A stretch of DNA of 64,000 nucleotides from assembly GCA_016946835.1 (NCBI GenBank), contig JACVTC010000108.1:77001-141000 (forward strand), read 5' to 3'. Below are positions 1 to 14,298 of this stretch, piece by piece (position 1 is the first letter of the stretch; every line of letters begins with the position of its first letter). Under the pieces are notes generated by a model, which was given only the letters and a program-made list of their open reading frames with translations, was not told the DNA's origin and did not search any database. Origin of the DNA: Neocallimastix lanati (nom. inval.) (Eukaryota; Neocallimastigomycota; Neocallimastigomycetes; Neocallimastigales; Neocallimastigaceae). A program made the position numbers and the translations under genes.

Positions 1-1064
1 AAATTGTACAATAAATAAATAATAAATAAACATATGTAATATAATAATATATTTGATAATAATTTTAACAATTTTATTTTTAGACCTGTCTTTAATCATC
101 AAAAAGTAAAATATTATTCTTATTATTTCATTACTATTACAGATATATACATATATTTAAAATATTAATAATTATAAAAAAATTCAATTTATTTTATTAA
201 AAAAATATTTAATGATTATCTAACCCTCCTCGAATTAATGAATAAATTTATACAACTAATTTTAAATTCAAAACTAAATTATATTTATTTATATAAAAAA
301 TACATCAAATTTACATTATAATAATTCTTTTATAGAAGTACTATTTCTTATCAATTTTTAATTATAAAACTTTACTACAACATTTTACTACTCTCATAAA
401 ATTTTACAAATATTTATAACCGCCATATAATTACAATTATTAAATTGAATTCTATTAAATAATACCTAATAACACTGAATTATATTTAAAATTTAACTTA
501 CAAACCTTTTCCATAATAAATTTCCTCTAAATAAAAACTACTCTAATTCATATGTATTAAAAAATTTTAAAAACAATTTTAACTATTCTCTTTATATAAT
601 TCTCTTCTCTATTTGCCTATTATTTCATTAAAAAATTTCCATTTATTACTATTTTTTTGAAAGTATTTATTTTCCATTTTCTTTGTTTAAATTTTTATTG
701 CTCCAAAATGTTTTCAATTATTATATCAACTATTTTTACTTTTTTTACCAATACTTTTATATCATACGTTTCTAATATTCCATAAAAATTCTCTCATAAA
801 TCCGTTGAACTTTATTTTCTTTTTTCAGTTTTTTTATAAAAATAAATTATCAAATATATAATATATATAATTCTAAAAGTATATAAAAAATTTCACTTCT
901 TTCCCTTTAAATTAACCTATAAGATCATTTTTCAATAATATTTATATATTGAAATTATACACTTTGATTTATCAATAATTTATTATTGTATGGGCATCAA
1001 TACTTGTTTTAACTTTTTTTTATTATATCTCAAAAAGAAATTTTACGATATAACGTTAACAAAT
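1..1064. other. Spacer downstream of RPL35, no gene seen
   Basis: A/T-rich sequence holding the 3' flank of the minus-strand RPL35 gene. No open frame with coding character, RNA gene or repeat family was recognised on either strand. Confidence 0.6.
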
Positions 1065-1912
1065 TTAGGCCTTAACGGCGTACTTGCGTTGAGCAAAGTG
1101 AGTATCATGCTTTTGTTGACGAACAGTCTTTTGGGAAGCTTCGAATGGAGTTAATCTACGACGGATAGCACGAGTCTTCTTGGCACGGAGATCAAGTGGA
1201 ATGTACTTCTTACCCTTGAATAAAGTGCGTTGTTGTTCACGTTGGGCTTGGCTGATGACAGTGTTGATTCTGGCAATACCCTTACGGACTTCTTGACTAT
1301 TTTAATTGTTTTAAATTTTTTTGGTTATTTATATTTTAGAATTTTTAATTTATTTTTTATTTTTTATTATACTGAAAATTTTCTATAAGATCTAATTCTT
1401 ACATCTTAGATAACTTGGTGTTGTTACCACCATTGACCTTTTGAACTCTTAAGGAGGCAAGTTCAGCCTTGAGTTCAGCAAGCTTGGAGACAAGTTCAGC
1501 CTTGGTCTTGTTTCTTAATTCGTAAGCTTTGATATCAGTCTTTCATATATAAATTAATAATATTTATTTAAATTAGTTACATATGTTGTTTGAATAATTT
1601 TTTTTTTTTTGAAATACGTTAATTTTTTTTAAATTTGAAATAACCCATCCATTAATGTAAATAATTATTTGAAATATATTTTTCAAATCATAACTTCAGC
1701 ATTCATAGTAAATTGTAAATATTGTATATTACAGAAACACTAATAAACCTTTAAATTATTTTTAAAATTCAATGTTCAATAATCATTTACATTTTTCAAT
1801 TAAAACTGGACTGCTTTATTTAATAAGATTTCATAACATTTTTAAAACAATAATTTCAAAAATAAAAAAAATAATAAAATTCAATTCATTTTAAAAATTC
1901 ATCATTTACCAT
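1065..1912 (-). CDS. RPL35: 60S ribosomal protein L35 (uL29), three exons
   Basis: Component of the large ribosomal subunit near the peptide exit tunnel. Exons read 1910-1912, 1403-1539 and 1065-1296, giving 123 aa, the usual length. The protein begins [17 protein letters not shown] and ends in the family block [20 protein letters not shown], then [10 protein letters not shown], stop TAA. Exon 1 is inferred to hold only the start codon: ATG is directly followed by a GTAAAT donor, and the first in-frame triplet upstream of exon 2 is a stop, so exon 2 must start at the AG. Intron 1 is 370 nt (phase 0) and intron 2 is 106 nt (donor GTAAGA, phase 2). The exons are far richer in G/C than their surroundings. 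Identity is certain; exon 1 is the least secure part. Confidence 0.93.
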
Positions 1913-2760
1913 TGTCACTCACAAATAGGGTCAACTAAATTTTAAGAGAGAGGTGTTAAACCTTAAACCATTGATAATTTCTTTTGTTAATCTAATTTAA
2001 ATTTTGATTGGCAAAATTGTTGAATTTATAAATGAATTATATACTATGATTGGAGTAAATGTTAATTAATATATTTATATAATCCATTATAAAATAAATT
2101 TTGAAATATTTTCATTTTATTTATTTATTTATAATTTTAAAATATTTAATAATTAACGAAGTATTTTATATTATTTTTTTTATATAAAATGTTATATGCA
2201 TTTATTATTCAAACAAGTATAGCAAATATTTTAAAAATTTAAGAAAAAAGATTTCATTTAATAAAAATGATTAAAATATTTTATAATTGTAATATTATAA
2301 TTTGTTATAATTTATAAATATATATTATTTATTATACTTATTTATTAGTGTATTATTTTAACAAGTATTTAAACGAGGAAAGTACGTCAATATTTAAATT
2401 TTTTTTTTTTAAAAAAAAAAAAAAAATTATTGTAGAAATTAGATAATGTTATTTATTTACGTATTTATTTATTTTTTGCAATAAAAGCAATAATAATAAT
2501 AATAATTGAATTTCAATCTCATTGAAAAAAGATCAAAAAATTATTTATTAAATAAAAAAAAAGATAATTATATATTTATATTTATATTTATATTTTTTTT
2601 TATTTATATTTTTATTTGTATTTATATTTATATTTTTTAAAAAAAGTGATAAAAACAAACTATAAATGTGTGATTAGCTATTTTAAATATTTAATTTTTT
2701 ATTTGAAATTTTTAAAGATTCAGATAATTCTTTGATTATGAACATAATATTTTTAATAAT

Positions 2761-2791
<31 letters not shown>

Positions 2792-3148
2792 TTAATATAA
2801 GAAAAAGATTATATGTAATGTTGTGGTATTTAATAAATAAAACTCAAAAATTATATGCAGTATGATATATGGAATAATTTGATATATATAATACTTTTAA
2901 TTACATATTTTTCTTTTTACATATATATAATTGTTTTTAATAAAGTATTTTCTGGTAATATACTCTATTAAATATTAATTAATAAAATATATTAATGATA
3001 AAAATTTTTTAAATTATGATTGTTTATATTATTAATTCAATATTACTTAACCACCAAAGCATTATGTTTCAATAATTATAAATAAGTAAAAAACAATTTT
3101 TTGATTTTTTATATATCTATCAATGTTTTTTTTTTTTTTTTTTTTTTT

Positions 3149-3227
3149 ACTTCCGGTGTGTACAGACCTTATTTTTAGCCCCCTCTCTTAAGGGCATGGA
3201 AATATTGAGGTAGTCACCACACTTCCG
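3149..3227. repeat. Short G/C island between ACTTCCG direct repeats beside a T-tract
   Basis: About 79 bp of balanced composition stands out in pure A/T DNA. The 7-bp sequence ACTTCCG lies at 3149-3155 and again at 3221-3227, and a run of about 23 T precedes it. Read on the minus strand the island ends in a poly-A tail, as a retroposed fragment would. The family is not recognised. Confidence 0.35.
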
Positions 3228-3367
3228 TTTTCAATTTAAGATCTTTTTAATTTTTTGGTTTAATTAAAAATTAGATAAAAAAAATTTTTTTTTTTTTTTA
3301 AACCTAAAATTTTAATTTTTTGTATCATAATCAATGTTATAAAAAAATGAATAATAATTTTAAATTG

Positions 3368-3419
<52 letters not shown>
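3368..3419. repeat. Poly-A tract, about 52 nt
   Basis: Uninterrupted A run, one of the longest in the window. Similar runs lie at 9797-9855, 14240-14281, 57782-57820 and 60101-60139. Confidence 0.9.
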
Positions 3420-3420
<1 letters not shown>

Positions 3421-3465
3421 AATAAAAATAATCAAAATAATCAAAATTAGTTGTTCATAAATTCT

Positions 3466-3600
3466 TAATTAATGTAAATGTACTAATTATATAGTTTTAT
3501 CATCTTCAACGAATTAATGTAAATGTACTAATTATATAGTTTTATCATCTTCAACGAATTAATGTAAATGTACTAATTATATAGTTTTATCATCTTCAAC
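3466..3600. repeat. Tandem repeat, 3 x 45 bp
   Basis: Three consecutive 45-bp units (3466-3510, 3511-3555, 3556-3600). The second and third look identical and the first differs only in its first bases. The units are too complex for a microsatellite and have no open frame. Confidence 0.92.
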
Positions 3601-5078
3601 GAATTTAGTATATAAGTTTTATTATTTTATTTATAATCAGGTTAATATTCTTTTTAATACAGAATTTTTGCAAAATATATATTATCTTTTTTTTAAAAAA
3701 AAAAAAAAAATAATAATAATAATAATAATAATAATATCTTTAAATATTATGTAACAGTTTTTACACTATATATATATATATTGTTTATATGTGTTATAGG
3801 TACATATATTTTGTTATTTACGTATAATTTATGTATATATTTATATTTGCAAAACAATAGAATGTCTATTATATATAATTATATAAGGTACATTAAATAA
3901 CATAACATTACCTATAATACATATGCGCATAAATCATAATTATAAATAAAAAAATTTTTTTTTTCTTAATAGCTTCTACATTTGCTGAAAATTATTTTTT
4001 TTTATATATTTAAATACCTGAAACTTCAAGACTAATATAATCATACATAATACTATCAAAATAGTAGGTAGAAGGTATTAGTTTCACTATTTGTTCTTTA
4101 AGAACATTATATCCAGAAATTTTTTTTTTTTTACCTACCTTAAAAGTATAGACATTAAATTTAAATTGGAATTCATGGTATATACTACAAGATTTTATTC
4201 ATGGCGAAGACTACAATACAAGCAATTATCGAGTAAATTTTTTTAACTATAGATAATACTTTACTGTCATTAAGGAATCTGAAAGAGGATAGGAATTAGA
4301 ATTAATAAAAACATATAAAATGTTAAGTACTTATTTGCTTCTTCTTTATATTGAAATTTATCTTCTTTTGACAATTATCTGTATCTTCTATACTATTATT
4401 AAACTATAATTTTTATTTTATCAATTTTCACCAGAAATAGATGGAATGACTGAGAAATTTGATACTATTTAAGAATTTACTTTTAATTTTTTATGGAAAA
4501 GATTTTCTTCACTTTCATTGATTTGATCACCACTTATACTTTTTTTTAAAATAAAAAATTAAATAAAAAAAATTAAATAAAATAAATAAAATTAAATAAA
4601 ATAAAAATAAAATTAAATAAAATAATATATAATAAAATATAATAAAATATAATAAAATAAAATATAATAAAATAAAATAAAATAAAATAAAATAAATAGT
4701 AAAGTAATATAAAAGATTAAAGTATTAATAGAAATAAAATAAAATAAATAGTGAAGTAATATAAAAGATTAAATTATTAATAAAAATAAAATAAAATAAA
4801 ATAATATAATATTGAAATGAAAAATTAACTTTAATTTTAAAAGGAGTATTGTTAAATTTTTTATAAACTTTCTCATTTTTTTTTAATGTGTTAAAAGTTA
4901 TCATTTCTTTTTTTTTTCTTATTTGTTAAAGATGTATTAAAATAATTAAATTTGAATAATTTAATTAAAATTCTTAAAATTCATTTTTTTGTAATGTATT
5001 AGGAGTTATCATTTTCATTATGTCTTAAATTGAATAATTTAATAAAATAAAAAATAAATAATAAATTCATATACGGAA

Positions 5079-5079
5079 G

Positions 5080-5166
<87 letters not shown>

Positions 5167-5168
5167 TT
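5079..5168. repeat. Tetranucleotide (TTTA)n array
   Basis: About 22 copies of TTTA on the plus strand, immediately before the 187-bp tandem duplication. Confidence 0.9.
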
Positions 5169-5530
5169 TTATTAAAAATATTAATGATTTTTTTCTCTTT
5201 TTTATATATATTTAATATTTACATATATATATATATATTGTAATTTTCAAATTCATATAATTTTCATCATAAACATTAATACATTGTTATACGTAAAAAG
5301 AAAACTCTTTTATTATTATTATAATTATTATTGTTATTATTATAATTATTATTATTATTAAAATATTAATGATTTTTTTCTTTTCTTTATATATATTTAA
5401 TATATATATATATATATATTTTATAATTTTCAAATTCATATAATTTTCATCATAAACATTAATACATTTTTATATGTAAAAAGAAAACTCTTTTATTATT
5501 ATTATAATTATTATTATTATAATTATTATT
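5169..5530. repeat. Tandem duplication of about 187 bp
   Basis: The segment beginning near 5171 recurs near 5356 with the same order of blocks: AATATTAATGA, a TA-run, a shared unique core, then GAAAACTC followed by TTA triplets. Small differences lie in the TA-run and in a few single bases. A TTA array continues to about 5627. Confidence 0.85.
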
Positions 5531-5545
5531 ATCATTATTATTATA

Positions 5546-5630
<85 letters not shown>

Positions 5631-6179
5631 CACAACCATTTTGAAAAATTCTTAAAAAAAATAAAATAAAATAAAAAAATAATATAAATCATAACGTTTT
5701 GAAATTATAATTTTATATTTGATTAATAAATAATAAATATACGTGACAAAATATAAAGTATAAAATTATTGATAATATGTATTAATTTATTTTAAATTTT
5801 TAAATTAATTTATTTTACAATTCTTACTTTAAAATATTAATTTTTTTTAGTTTTATTTTTCGTTAATTTTACACTTTTTTTTTTTTTTTAATAAAAAATA
5901 AGATTAAAACTCTTATAATAATAATATATTATAATAATAATAATATTTTTGTTTAAATATTTTAGTAAAAATATGTCAAGAATTAAATTTGTGAAATAAT
6001 AATAAAAAATAATAAAAAATAATTCTTGAATTTGTAAGCAAGCAATTTAACATGATTATTAGATTTTAATTTTTGTATTTTTTACAGTAAAAATTATTTA
6101 ATTAATAAATTTTAGAAATACATTAATTATCTAAAGATTTAATATTATATAATAAGAAATAAAGAAATAATTAGATGAT

Positions 6180-6223
<44 letters not shown>

Positions 6224-7605
6224 TAATATATTATAACCAAATATTATATATTTATAAAAAATAAAATAAAATATGATATAATGAAAAGTAAAGTCTAATA
6301 TACAAATTAATAAGATGGTTGAAAAAGGTATATAATTAAAAAAGCGTAACCTCTAAATTTTTTATATATAATAAATTCTATTACCAATAATTATTACGTT
6401 AGTAAATATAATTAAATATTATATATTAATAGTATGATATTTTTTTTTCTAGTATATATCTAATGAAAAATATTTATTAATAATAAAATAATAAATATAT
6501 ATATATAATCTATGAAAAAAAAATTTATTTTATATTTCTTATATTTTATTTTTTATTTTTATTTTTGATATTTATATTTATTTTTAATATTTATATATTT
6601 CATTTATATCTATCAATAATTAATATTTTTGATTTGTTATAAATAATTTTAATTTCAATTTATCTGAAAAAAAAAAAAAAAAAAAAAAATTCAACCGAAT
6701 AAACCATTAATGTATTATCTAATTTATCAAAATAATTTTATCTTTTAAATTGAAAAAAAATAAAATAATAATAATAAAATAAAATAATAATAATAATAAA
6801 ATAATAGAATAAAATAAAAATAATAATAATAATAATAAAATAAAATAATAATAAATTCAAATAAGCAATTAAACAAACAGTTATCATTAAAGCCTTGTGT
6901 CTTAACTTTTATATATATATATATATATTTAATTGTCTTTTTTTTTTCTTATTGTGTATGTGAGTTAAAATTTAGATATTTAGATATTCAAAAAGTCATT
7001 TTTTTTATATTTTTTTTATCTTTTTATCTATCAAAAAAAAAATTAAAAAATAGTTTCAAAATTAAAGTTTAATCCACCTATTTAATTTATTATATATTAA
7101 AATTTATTCCATAATATATTAAAAAATGATTTAATATTTATTAATTAGTTATTCCTAATTTAATTCAATTCAAATGTAATTTAAATATCATAAATGTGAT
7201 AGAATAAAAATATTATCTCAAAAAAAAAAAATATATATATATATATATAATATTTTAAATCATATATAAAATAATATATAACAAAAAAAACAATTATTAT
7301 AAAATTAGTCCATATAATAACAGTATAGAGTAATATATATACCGTTTTATTTAAATAAACAAATAAATAAATATATTACAAAAAAAGAGAGAATTGGAAT
7401 AATTGGTTTACAAATATAAATTAAATATATTGTAAATAGAATAGAATAAATTATTAAATAAAATTTTTGATACAATATTATTTTTTTTTTATATTTAATA
7501 TCTATTAATTATATTAACTTTATAAATTATTTTAATATATTAAATTTAATAGATCTAATACATTTTAATAGATTTATAATGTTGAAAAATTATTAATACT
7601 CAAAA

Positions 7606-7634
7606 TTTATTTATTTATTTATTTATTTTTATTT

Positions 7635-7697
<63 letters not shown>

Positions 7698-7700
7698 TTA
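7606..7700. repeat. Tetranucleotide (ATTT)n array
   Basis: Nearly uninterrupted ATTT units with one ATTTTT interruption. Confidence 0.85.
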
Positions 7701-8931
7701 AAATAGGAGATGTTTAATGTAACATGACTAATGTCCGTATATTCTATAATTATTCAATTTAGTTTTCGTAAAATTTTTTAAAAAACTTTGTTCATTCTAT
7801 AATTATTAATAAATAATAATAATAAATTAGTTTATTTTTGAAGATTGAATAAAATATATTTATATTTAATATTTAATATCTAATATTTTATATCTGATAT
7901 TTATGAATTAATATCTAATATTTAATATCTAATATCTAATATTTATATTTGTATAGAATTATTTAATCATGAGTAGTAAAAGATTTTTAACATTTAAAAT
8001 AGCAATTATTATTATTCAGTAATTATGTTAATATAAACATTTATTTAAGTCTAGTTAATTCATTTTAAAAATAATTATTATTATTATAGAAGGATCATTA
8101 TCATTAGAAGAATGATTATAATATAAAAAAAAGAAATCATTTCTTTCAATATCTATAATAAATAATAATCAATATTATTATAAATAGTTCAAGTCTTCAT
8201 CATCAGTAATAGTTTAATAAAAAAAAAAAAAAAAGTTAAAGAAAAAATAAAATATAATTATTATATTATATTAAATATAACTATAATAGAAAGATAATTC
8301 AATCTTATCTCTTTCTACATTTTTAAAAGGTATTATTTTTTATCTAAAATTTTCATCAGTATAAATAATATTTTATTTCTATCAATATCTTAAAGTCTTA
8401 TAACTTTTAATTAATATTCAAACTTATTATTTCCTTTAAATAATCATTATTTTCCTTTTTTTTATAAGAAGTAAAGTAATAACAATAAAAGAATAGAATA
8501 AACGAATAAATCAAAATAAAATAAAAAAATAAAAAAAAAATAAAAAAAAAATAAAAAAAAAAAAGTTTTTAATTAATTTTTTTTTATTATAAAATATTAA
8601 AAAAGTAAATATAACCTTTTTTTCTATATTTGATAATAATTATATTAAAAATATTAAAAATATTTTACCAAAGATAGAAATTCAAAAAAAAAAAAAAGAA
8701 AATAAAAGAAAATAAAAGAAAAGAAGATAATAAAAAATAACAAAAATTGAAATTGAAATTGAAATTAATAAAAAAAATTAAAACAAAAAAGTTTCAACAA
8801 AAGAATAAACTAATATTATATAATATTATAACAATAATAATAACGAAAACAACCAAAACAATATATATAGAATTAAAAAAAAATAAAGCAAAATACAAAA
8901 AAATATATATATTATGAAATAAATTTATCTC

Positions 8932-9186
<255 letters not shown>

Positions 9187-9791
9187 TTATTTTATTTTTA
9201 ATTACACATTTATATTTATTTATCTTTTAACATCAAAAAAAAAAAAAAAAAGTTAATTCATATTTATAATAATATAATAATATTTCTTTTAGTAGAATTA
9301 TCAAAAGAAAATTTTTTTTATTGATTCATAAAATTAAATATATTAAAGAATACAATATATTAGATAATTTATTAGATAATATAAATAATTTAATAGTAAT
9401 ATAAAAACAATAAAAAAATATATTAAAAGGAAAAAAATAATAACAATTATAATTAATTAATTTAATTATAATTACAAAAAAAATAAAATAAAAAAAAATA
9501 AATAAAAAAATTTAAAAAAAAAGACATATTAAAATAATTTATTTCTATTTTTCTTTTTTTTTTTTTTTAGAAATAAAAAATAAATTTAAAATTATAAAAA
9601 TAAAAATATATGTATATAATTTAATAAAATAAAATACATAAAAAAAAAGAAACAAAAAACAAAAAAGATAAAAAAAAGGTAATATATTTGAAAAAATATA
9701 TAAAAAAAAGCAATATTTATTATACTTTATTATAAATAGTAGAACAACGACAAAAAAAAAAAAGCCTTTTTTTATTCAATTGTACAGTTAA

Positions 9792-9856
<65 letters not shown>

Positions 9857-10505
9857 ATAAACTCTTTTATTTCTAAGCATGAAACAAATATTAAATATAT
9901 TTAAATAATTTAAATACTAAAAAATATAATTAATATTCTCAAAGAAAAATCGAAATTTTTAAAGCAAACTTTTAATATTCCATATAAATTTTATATTATT
10001 ATAATTTAATAATTTTTTTTTTTTTTTTTTATATTTTGTTATTGAATTAAATAACAAAATATAAATTCACTTTTTCATTAAATAATATATATTATTTTTA
10101 ATAAATATTACTTAATAATAAAAAAACAAAAAATAAATTTAAATATAAATTATAATTAATTTTACTAATATTAATATTATTAATACTAATTATTTAAAAT
10201 TTTATATATATATTGTTTAAAAAATTTTTTTTTATCAGGTAATAATTTAAATACATTTTACTATAGCGTAATAATTTCAATAAGAATATTGAATTTTTTT
10301 TTTTTAAAAAAAAAAAAAAAAATTGTATATATATAAATATTCAATTCATAAATGTTTAATTCAAAATTTAATATTATATTAACAAATTCAGTATAAAATT
10401 AAAGTATATTACCGATAATATAATAAAATAATATATAACCCATTCATTACTATAAATAAGAAAAAAGAAAAGAACAAAAAAAATTAATAATATAAAAATT
10501 TAATA

Positions 10506-11519
10506 ATGGAAATTGATATACAAATTCAAAATACTCAAGATAATTTGAATTCTCCAACTCCAAAAAATGTACATTTTAATAGTAAAGGAAAAGACGCTGA
10601 AGTTGAAGAAGTAGAAAAGGATCCCCTAAGTAATTCAGAAAAAGAAAACTTAAATTCTGAAGATAATACTACTAGTAGTGGAGAAGAAGTTGAAAATTTA
10701 GAAGGTGATATTGAAGAAGAGGAAGACGGTGAAACAAATGAAAGTGACGAATTTCAAAATGTTAAAGACAGACAAGAAGTAATTAGTTATTCTTATTAAA
10801 ATAATAATAATAATGCTAACTGTAGAATTTAAGTCTAGTATTAATAATAATTTTTTATTTTTATTTTTATTTTTTGTTTTTGTTTTTGTCTTTGTTTTTG
10901 TTTAAAAAAAAAAAAAATTATAATTCAAATATTTATAACGAAATATTTATAAAACGAAAAATTTTATTTAGGCCATTAATGTAAGTCACCCATTTGGTCT
11001 TCGTCTTTGGAAACCAGCACTTTACAAAAAACATCGTTCTATTTTCACAAAAACTCATGAAGCTTTACACTCTCAACCAAATCAACCCTACTCCAAGGCC
11101 GAAATTTTCCTTTTCCCTGGTAATCTTATTTGGGCAGTGACATTTGGTTGGATTGCTGCTTTAACTTATCTCTTTGTAGCAGTATGTCTTTTAGTTCCAA
11201 TTTATATTGCTATATATATTTATGAAACTCTTATTAAGCCACCACCAGCAATTACCCTTTCACCAAAACCAAGACAATCTACAATATTAGCTAGATATAT
11301 TAGAGTAATAAAAAAAAAAACTTACATATATATATAGATAGATAGATAAAGATAGATAGATAGATTGATAATAAATAAATAAATATAGTTATATAGTTAT
11401 ATATAGAAATATAGATAAAAGAATAAATATCGTAAAATATTAATAATTATATAATTATAAAGTAATAATAATTAATATTTTATTATATTTATAAAGTAAT
11501 AATAATAAGAATTAATATA

Positions 11520-11556
<37 letters not shown>

Positions 11557-14067
11557 TCAAAGAATTTTAAATAAGTATAAATATATATTATTAAGAGCAA
11601 AAATACTAATCAATTTAATATTATATATAAAAATTTTATATATATAAATTTTGATCTAATAACCAATAATTAGTTATTATTTGGTATTACTCATTATATA
11701 TTTTGGCCATTCGGAAAATATATTGAAAGAGTAAGAGGTAATTTCTCTGAAAATATTGATTATTATACCTCTATTAATGAAGAGGATAACGATAGATACA
11801 AGAATTTCTTTAATGATAATAATAATGAAATTGTTGGTAATTATTCAAGAAAAAGAAGTGAACATTTTGCTCATAAATACGGTACTGAAGAAGAAATTAA
11901 ATGGAATATTAAAAAAGTTTTTGAATTACTTTTTAAAAACGGTATTTCAGGATTCTTCTTTTATCTATTCATGTATACTATCATTACCCCAATGCATTTA
12001 ATTGTTGCTGCTATCTGTTGGATTTTTGTGATTTCCATTCCTATGAGTAAATTAAATTTCGTTCTTCTCAACCATATTCTTAATGAGCCACTAGAACTTT
12101 TTGTTCATTCTTCTAACCCACCACCATTCCAAATTAATACTATCTTTAAGAAGATTCATAAAAATGAAAATGGAGAAGAGGAAGGTGAGGATGAAACCCT
12201 TCTTCCTCTTGTTAATACTCATGATAACGGTGGAAATAATAGTAGTAGTAGTGGTAATTATCCTTCTCCTACTTCACTTCAATCATCCGATTTCAATAGT
12301 ACCTACCAAGTTTCTGGTCATTCCGAAATTATTCTTTGTACCTATCGTGCCATTGGTCTTCGTTACTATAAATATACGTTAGGCGGTATCAATGTTATCT
12401 TCTTCAATTCATTACTTTTCGTTGTCTTCACCCTTTTGGATGCCTATATTATTTCACCAAAAACAGGTAAAACTGGTATTGGTCATCCTTTAGTTATTTT
12501 CTTCTCTTCATTAATTTCTGTTATTCCATTAGCTTACTTCATTGGTATGTCAGTTTCTTCCATTACAGCACAAACCAATTTAGCTCTTGGTGCTGTTATC
12601 AATGCTACTTTTGGTAGTATTATTGAAGTTATTCTTTATACTATTGCATTAGCAGAAGGTAAAGCAAAGATTGTTGAAGGTTCTATTATTGGTTCTGTTT
12701 TAACAGGTATTTTAGCTCTTCCGGGTATGAGTATGTTAACAGGAGGTATTAAAAGAAAAGAACAGCGTTTCAATGCAAAGAGTGCAGGAGTTTCCTCTAC
12801 CCTTTTAATTCTTTCTATTATTGGTATATTCACACCCACCCTTTTCCAAAAATTCTATGGCTCCTACAACCTAAAATGTGATAGTTGTCCCGATAACCTC
12901 AGTACTTCCTTCAATTCTACCCTCACCGATCCTTCCACCATCATGAGTGAATGTCGTAACTGTCATCTCAAGCAGCCAGACCCATTAGATGATCCATTCT
13001 ATCATACTCATACCAAATATTTAGTTTGGATTTGTGCTGTCGCCTTAGTATTCACCTATGGTGTTGGTTTACTATTTACTCTTCGCACTCACGTCAAACA
13101 AATTTATGCTAAGACCAAAAAGAACAATCAAAGACGTAAATCTCGCTCTAGAACTCGTCGTTCTTCTCGTTCTCGTTCTCGTACCACTAAAAAATATTCT
13201 GCTAATTCCTCTGAAATTAATACTAATCGTCAAGTTACCGCCCCCAATAACAATAGCAATATCAATCTTTATGATGATGAAGACATCATTTATAATTCCG
13301 ATGGTGAAATTATTAATAATAAGGAAAATAATTTGAAATATGATAATCAATTAACTGAACATGACTTTTCAAAGTCATCAAAAGATACTAGAAATAAACC
13401 CTTTACAATTTTAAATATTAAAACCGAAGATTCAACCGTTAGTTCACCACACCATGAAAAGCGTCATTCCTCCAGGAGTAGAAATGATAATACTTCAATT
13501 CTATCCTATGAAAGTGATAGTGAAAGTGAAGGAGAAGGAGAAAAGGAAGAAGAAGAAGTTGGACATGAAGCTCCAAGTTGGAATAAGTTAGAAAGTGTCG
13601 TTGTATTACTGGTTTCTACCATTATATTCTCATTATTAGCTGAAATTTTAATTGGATCAGTAGATGTCGTATTAAAGAGTATTAATTTAGATGAAAAATT
13701 CCTTGGTGTTACCTTATTTGCTCTTGCTCCTAACGTTTCTGAATTCTATAATGCTATTGCTTTTGCTATGTATGGTAACATTGCACTTTCATTAGAAATT
13801 GGTAGTGCCTATGCTACTCAAGTAGCCATGCTTCAAATTCCAGCCATTATTGTAATATGTAGTGTACGTCACTTCTTTATGGATCTTCCACAAGAAAGTA
13901 AATATATGTTTACCTTAATTTTCAGTAAATGGGATGTTGTGACCATCATCATCGGTGTCTTTTTACTTTCACATGTTTATACTGAAGGTAAAAGTAATTA
14001 CTTTAAGGGTGCAATGTTACTCATGGCCTACCTAGTCTTTGTTATTTCATATTACTTTATTGTTTAA
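10506..14067 (+). CDS. Vnx1/CAX-type cation/H+ exchanger with N-terminal YccF-like region
   Basis: Predicted vacuolar Na+(K+ or Ca2+)/H+ antiporter. Exons 10506-10778, 10972-11304 and 11674-14067, all joined in phase 0, give 999 aa. Residues 1-91 are acidic and polar. Residues 92-111 (GLRLWKPALYKK) and the hydrophobic stretch at about 142-180, together with IFWPFGKYIE opening exon 3, resemble the DUF307/YccF region found before the CAX domain in fungal Vnx1. The first exchanger motif GAVINATFGSIIEVI is at about 508-522. The second is of Vnx1 type, APNVSEFYNAI, at about 886-897, rather than the plant/yeast CAX form. A CxxC..CxxC loop (about 605-635) and a long Arg/Ser-rich then acidic linker (about 690-830) separate the two halves. 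Ion specificity cannot be read from sequence. Confidence 0.9.
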
Positions 14068-14232
14068 GAAAGAATAATAATCATAGTTTAGAAAACAAAA
14101 AAAAATGAAAAAAAAATAAAAAAAAAAAAAGAAAATAAAAAGAAAAAAAAAAAAAAAGGACATCGTAAATAATAATAATAATAATAATAAATTATAATGA
14201 TTATAATAATATTGTTATCTTTAAATTTTTAT

Positions 14233-14298
<66 letters not shown>

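Noticed and set aside
1690-1912. C/D snoRNA in RPL35 intron 1 (ATGATGA just inside the donor, CTGA about 200 nt later)
   Set aside because: The spacing is far too long for the class and there is no closing stem.
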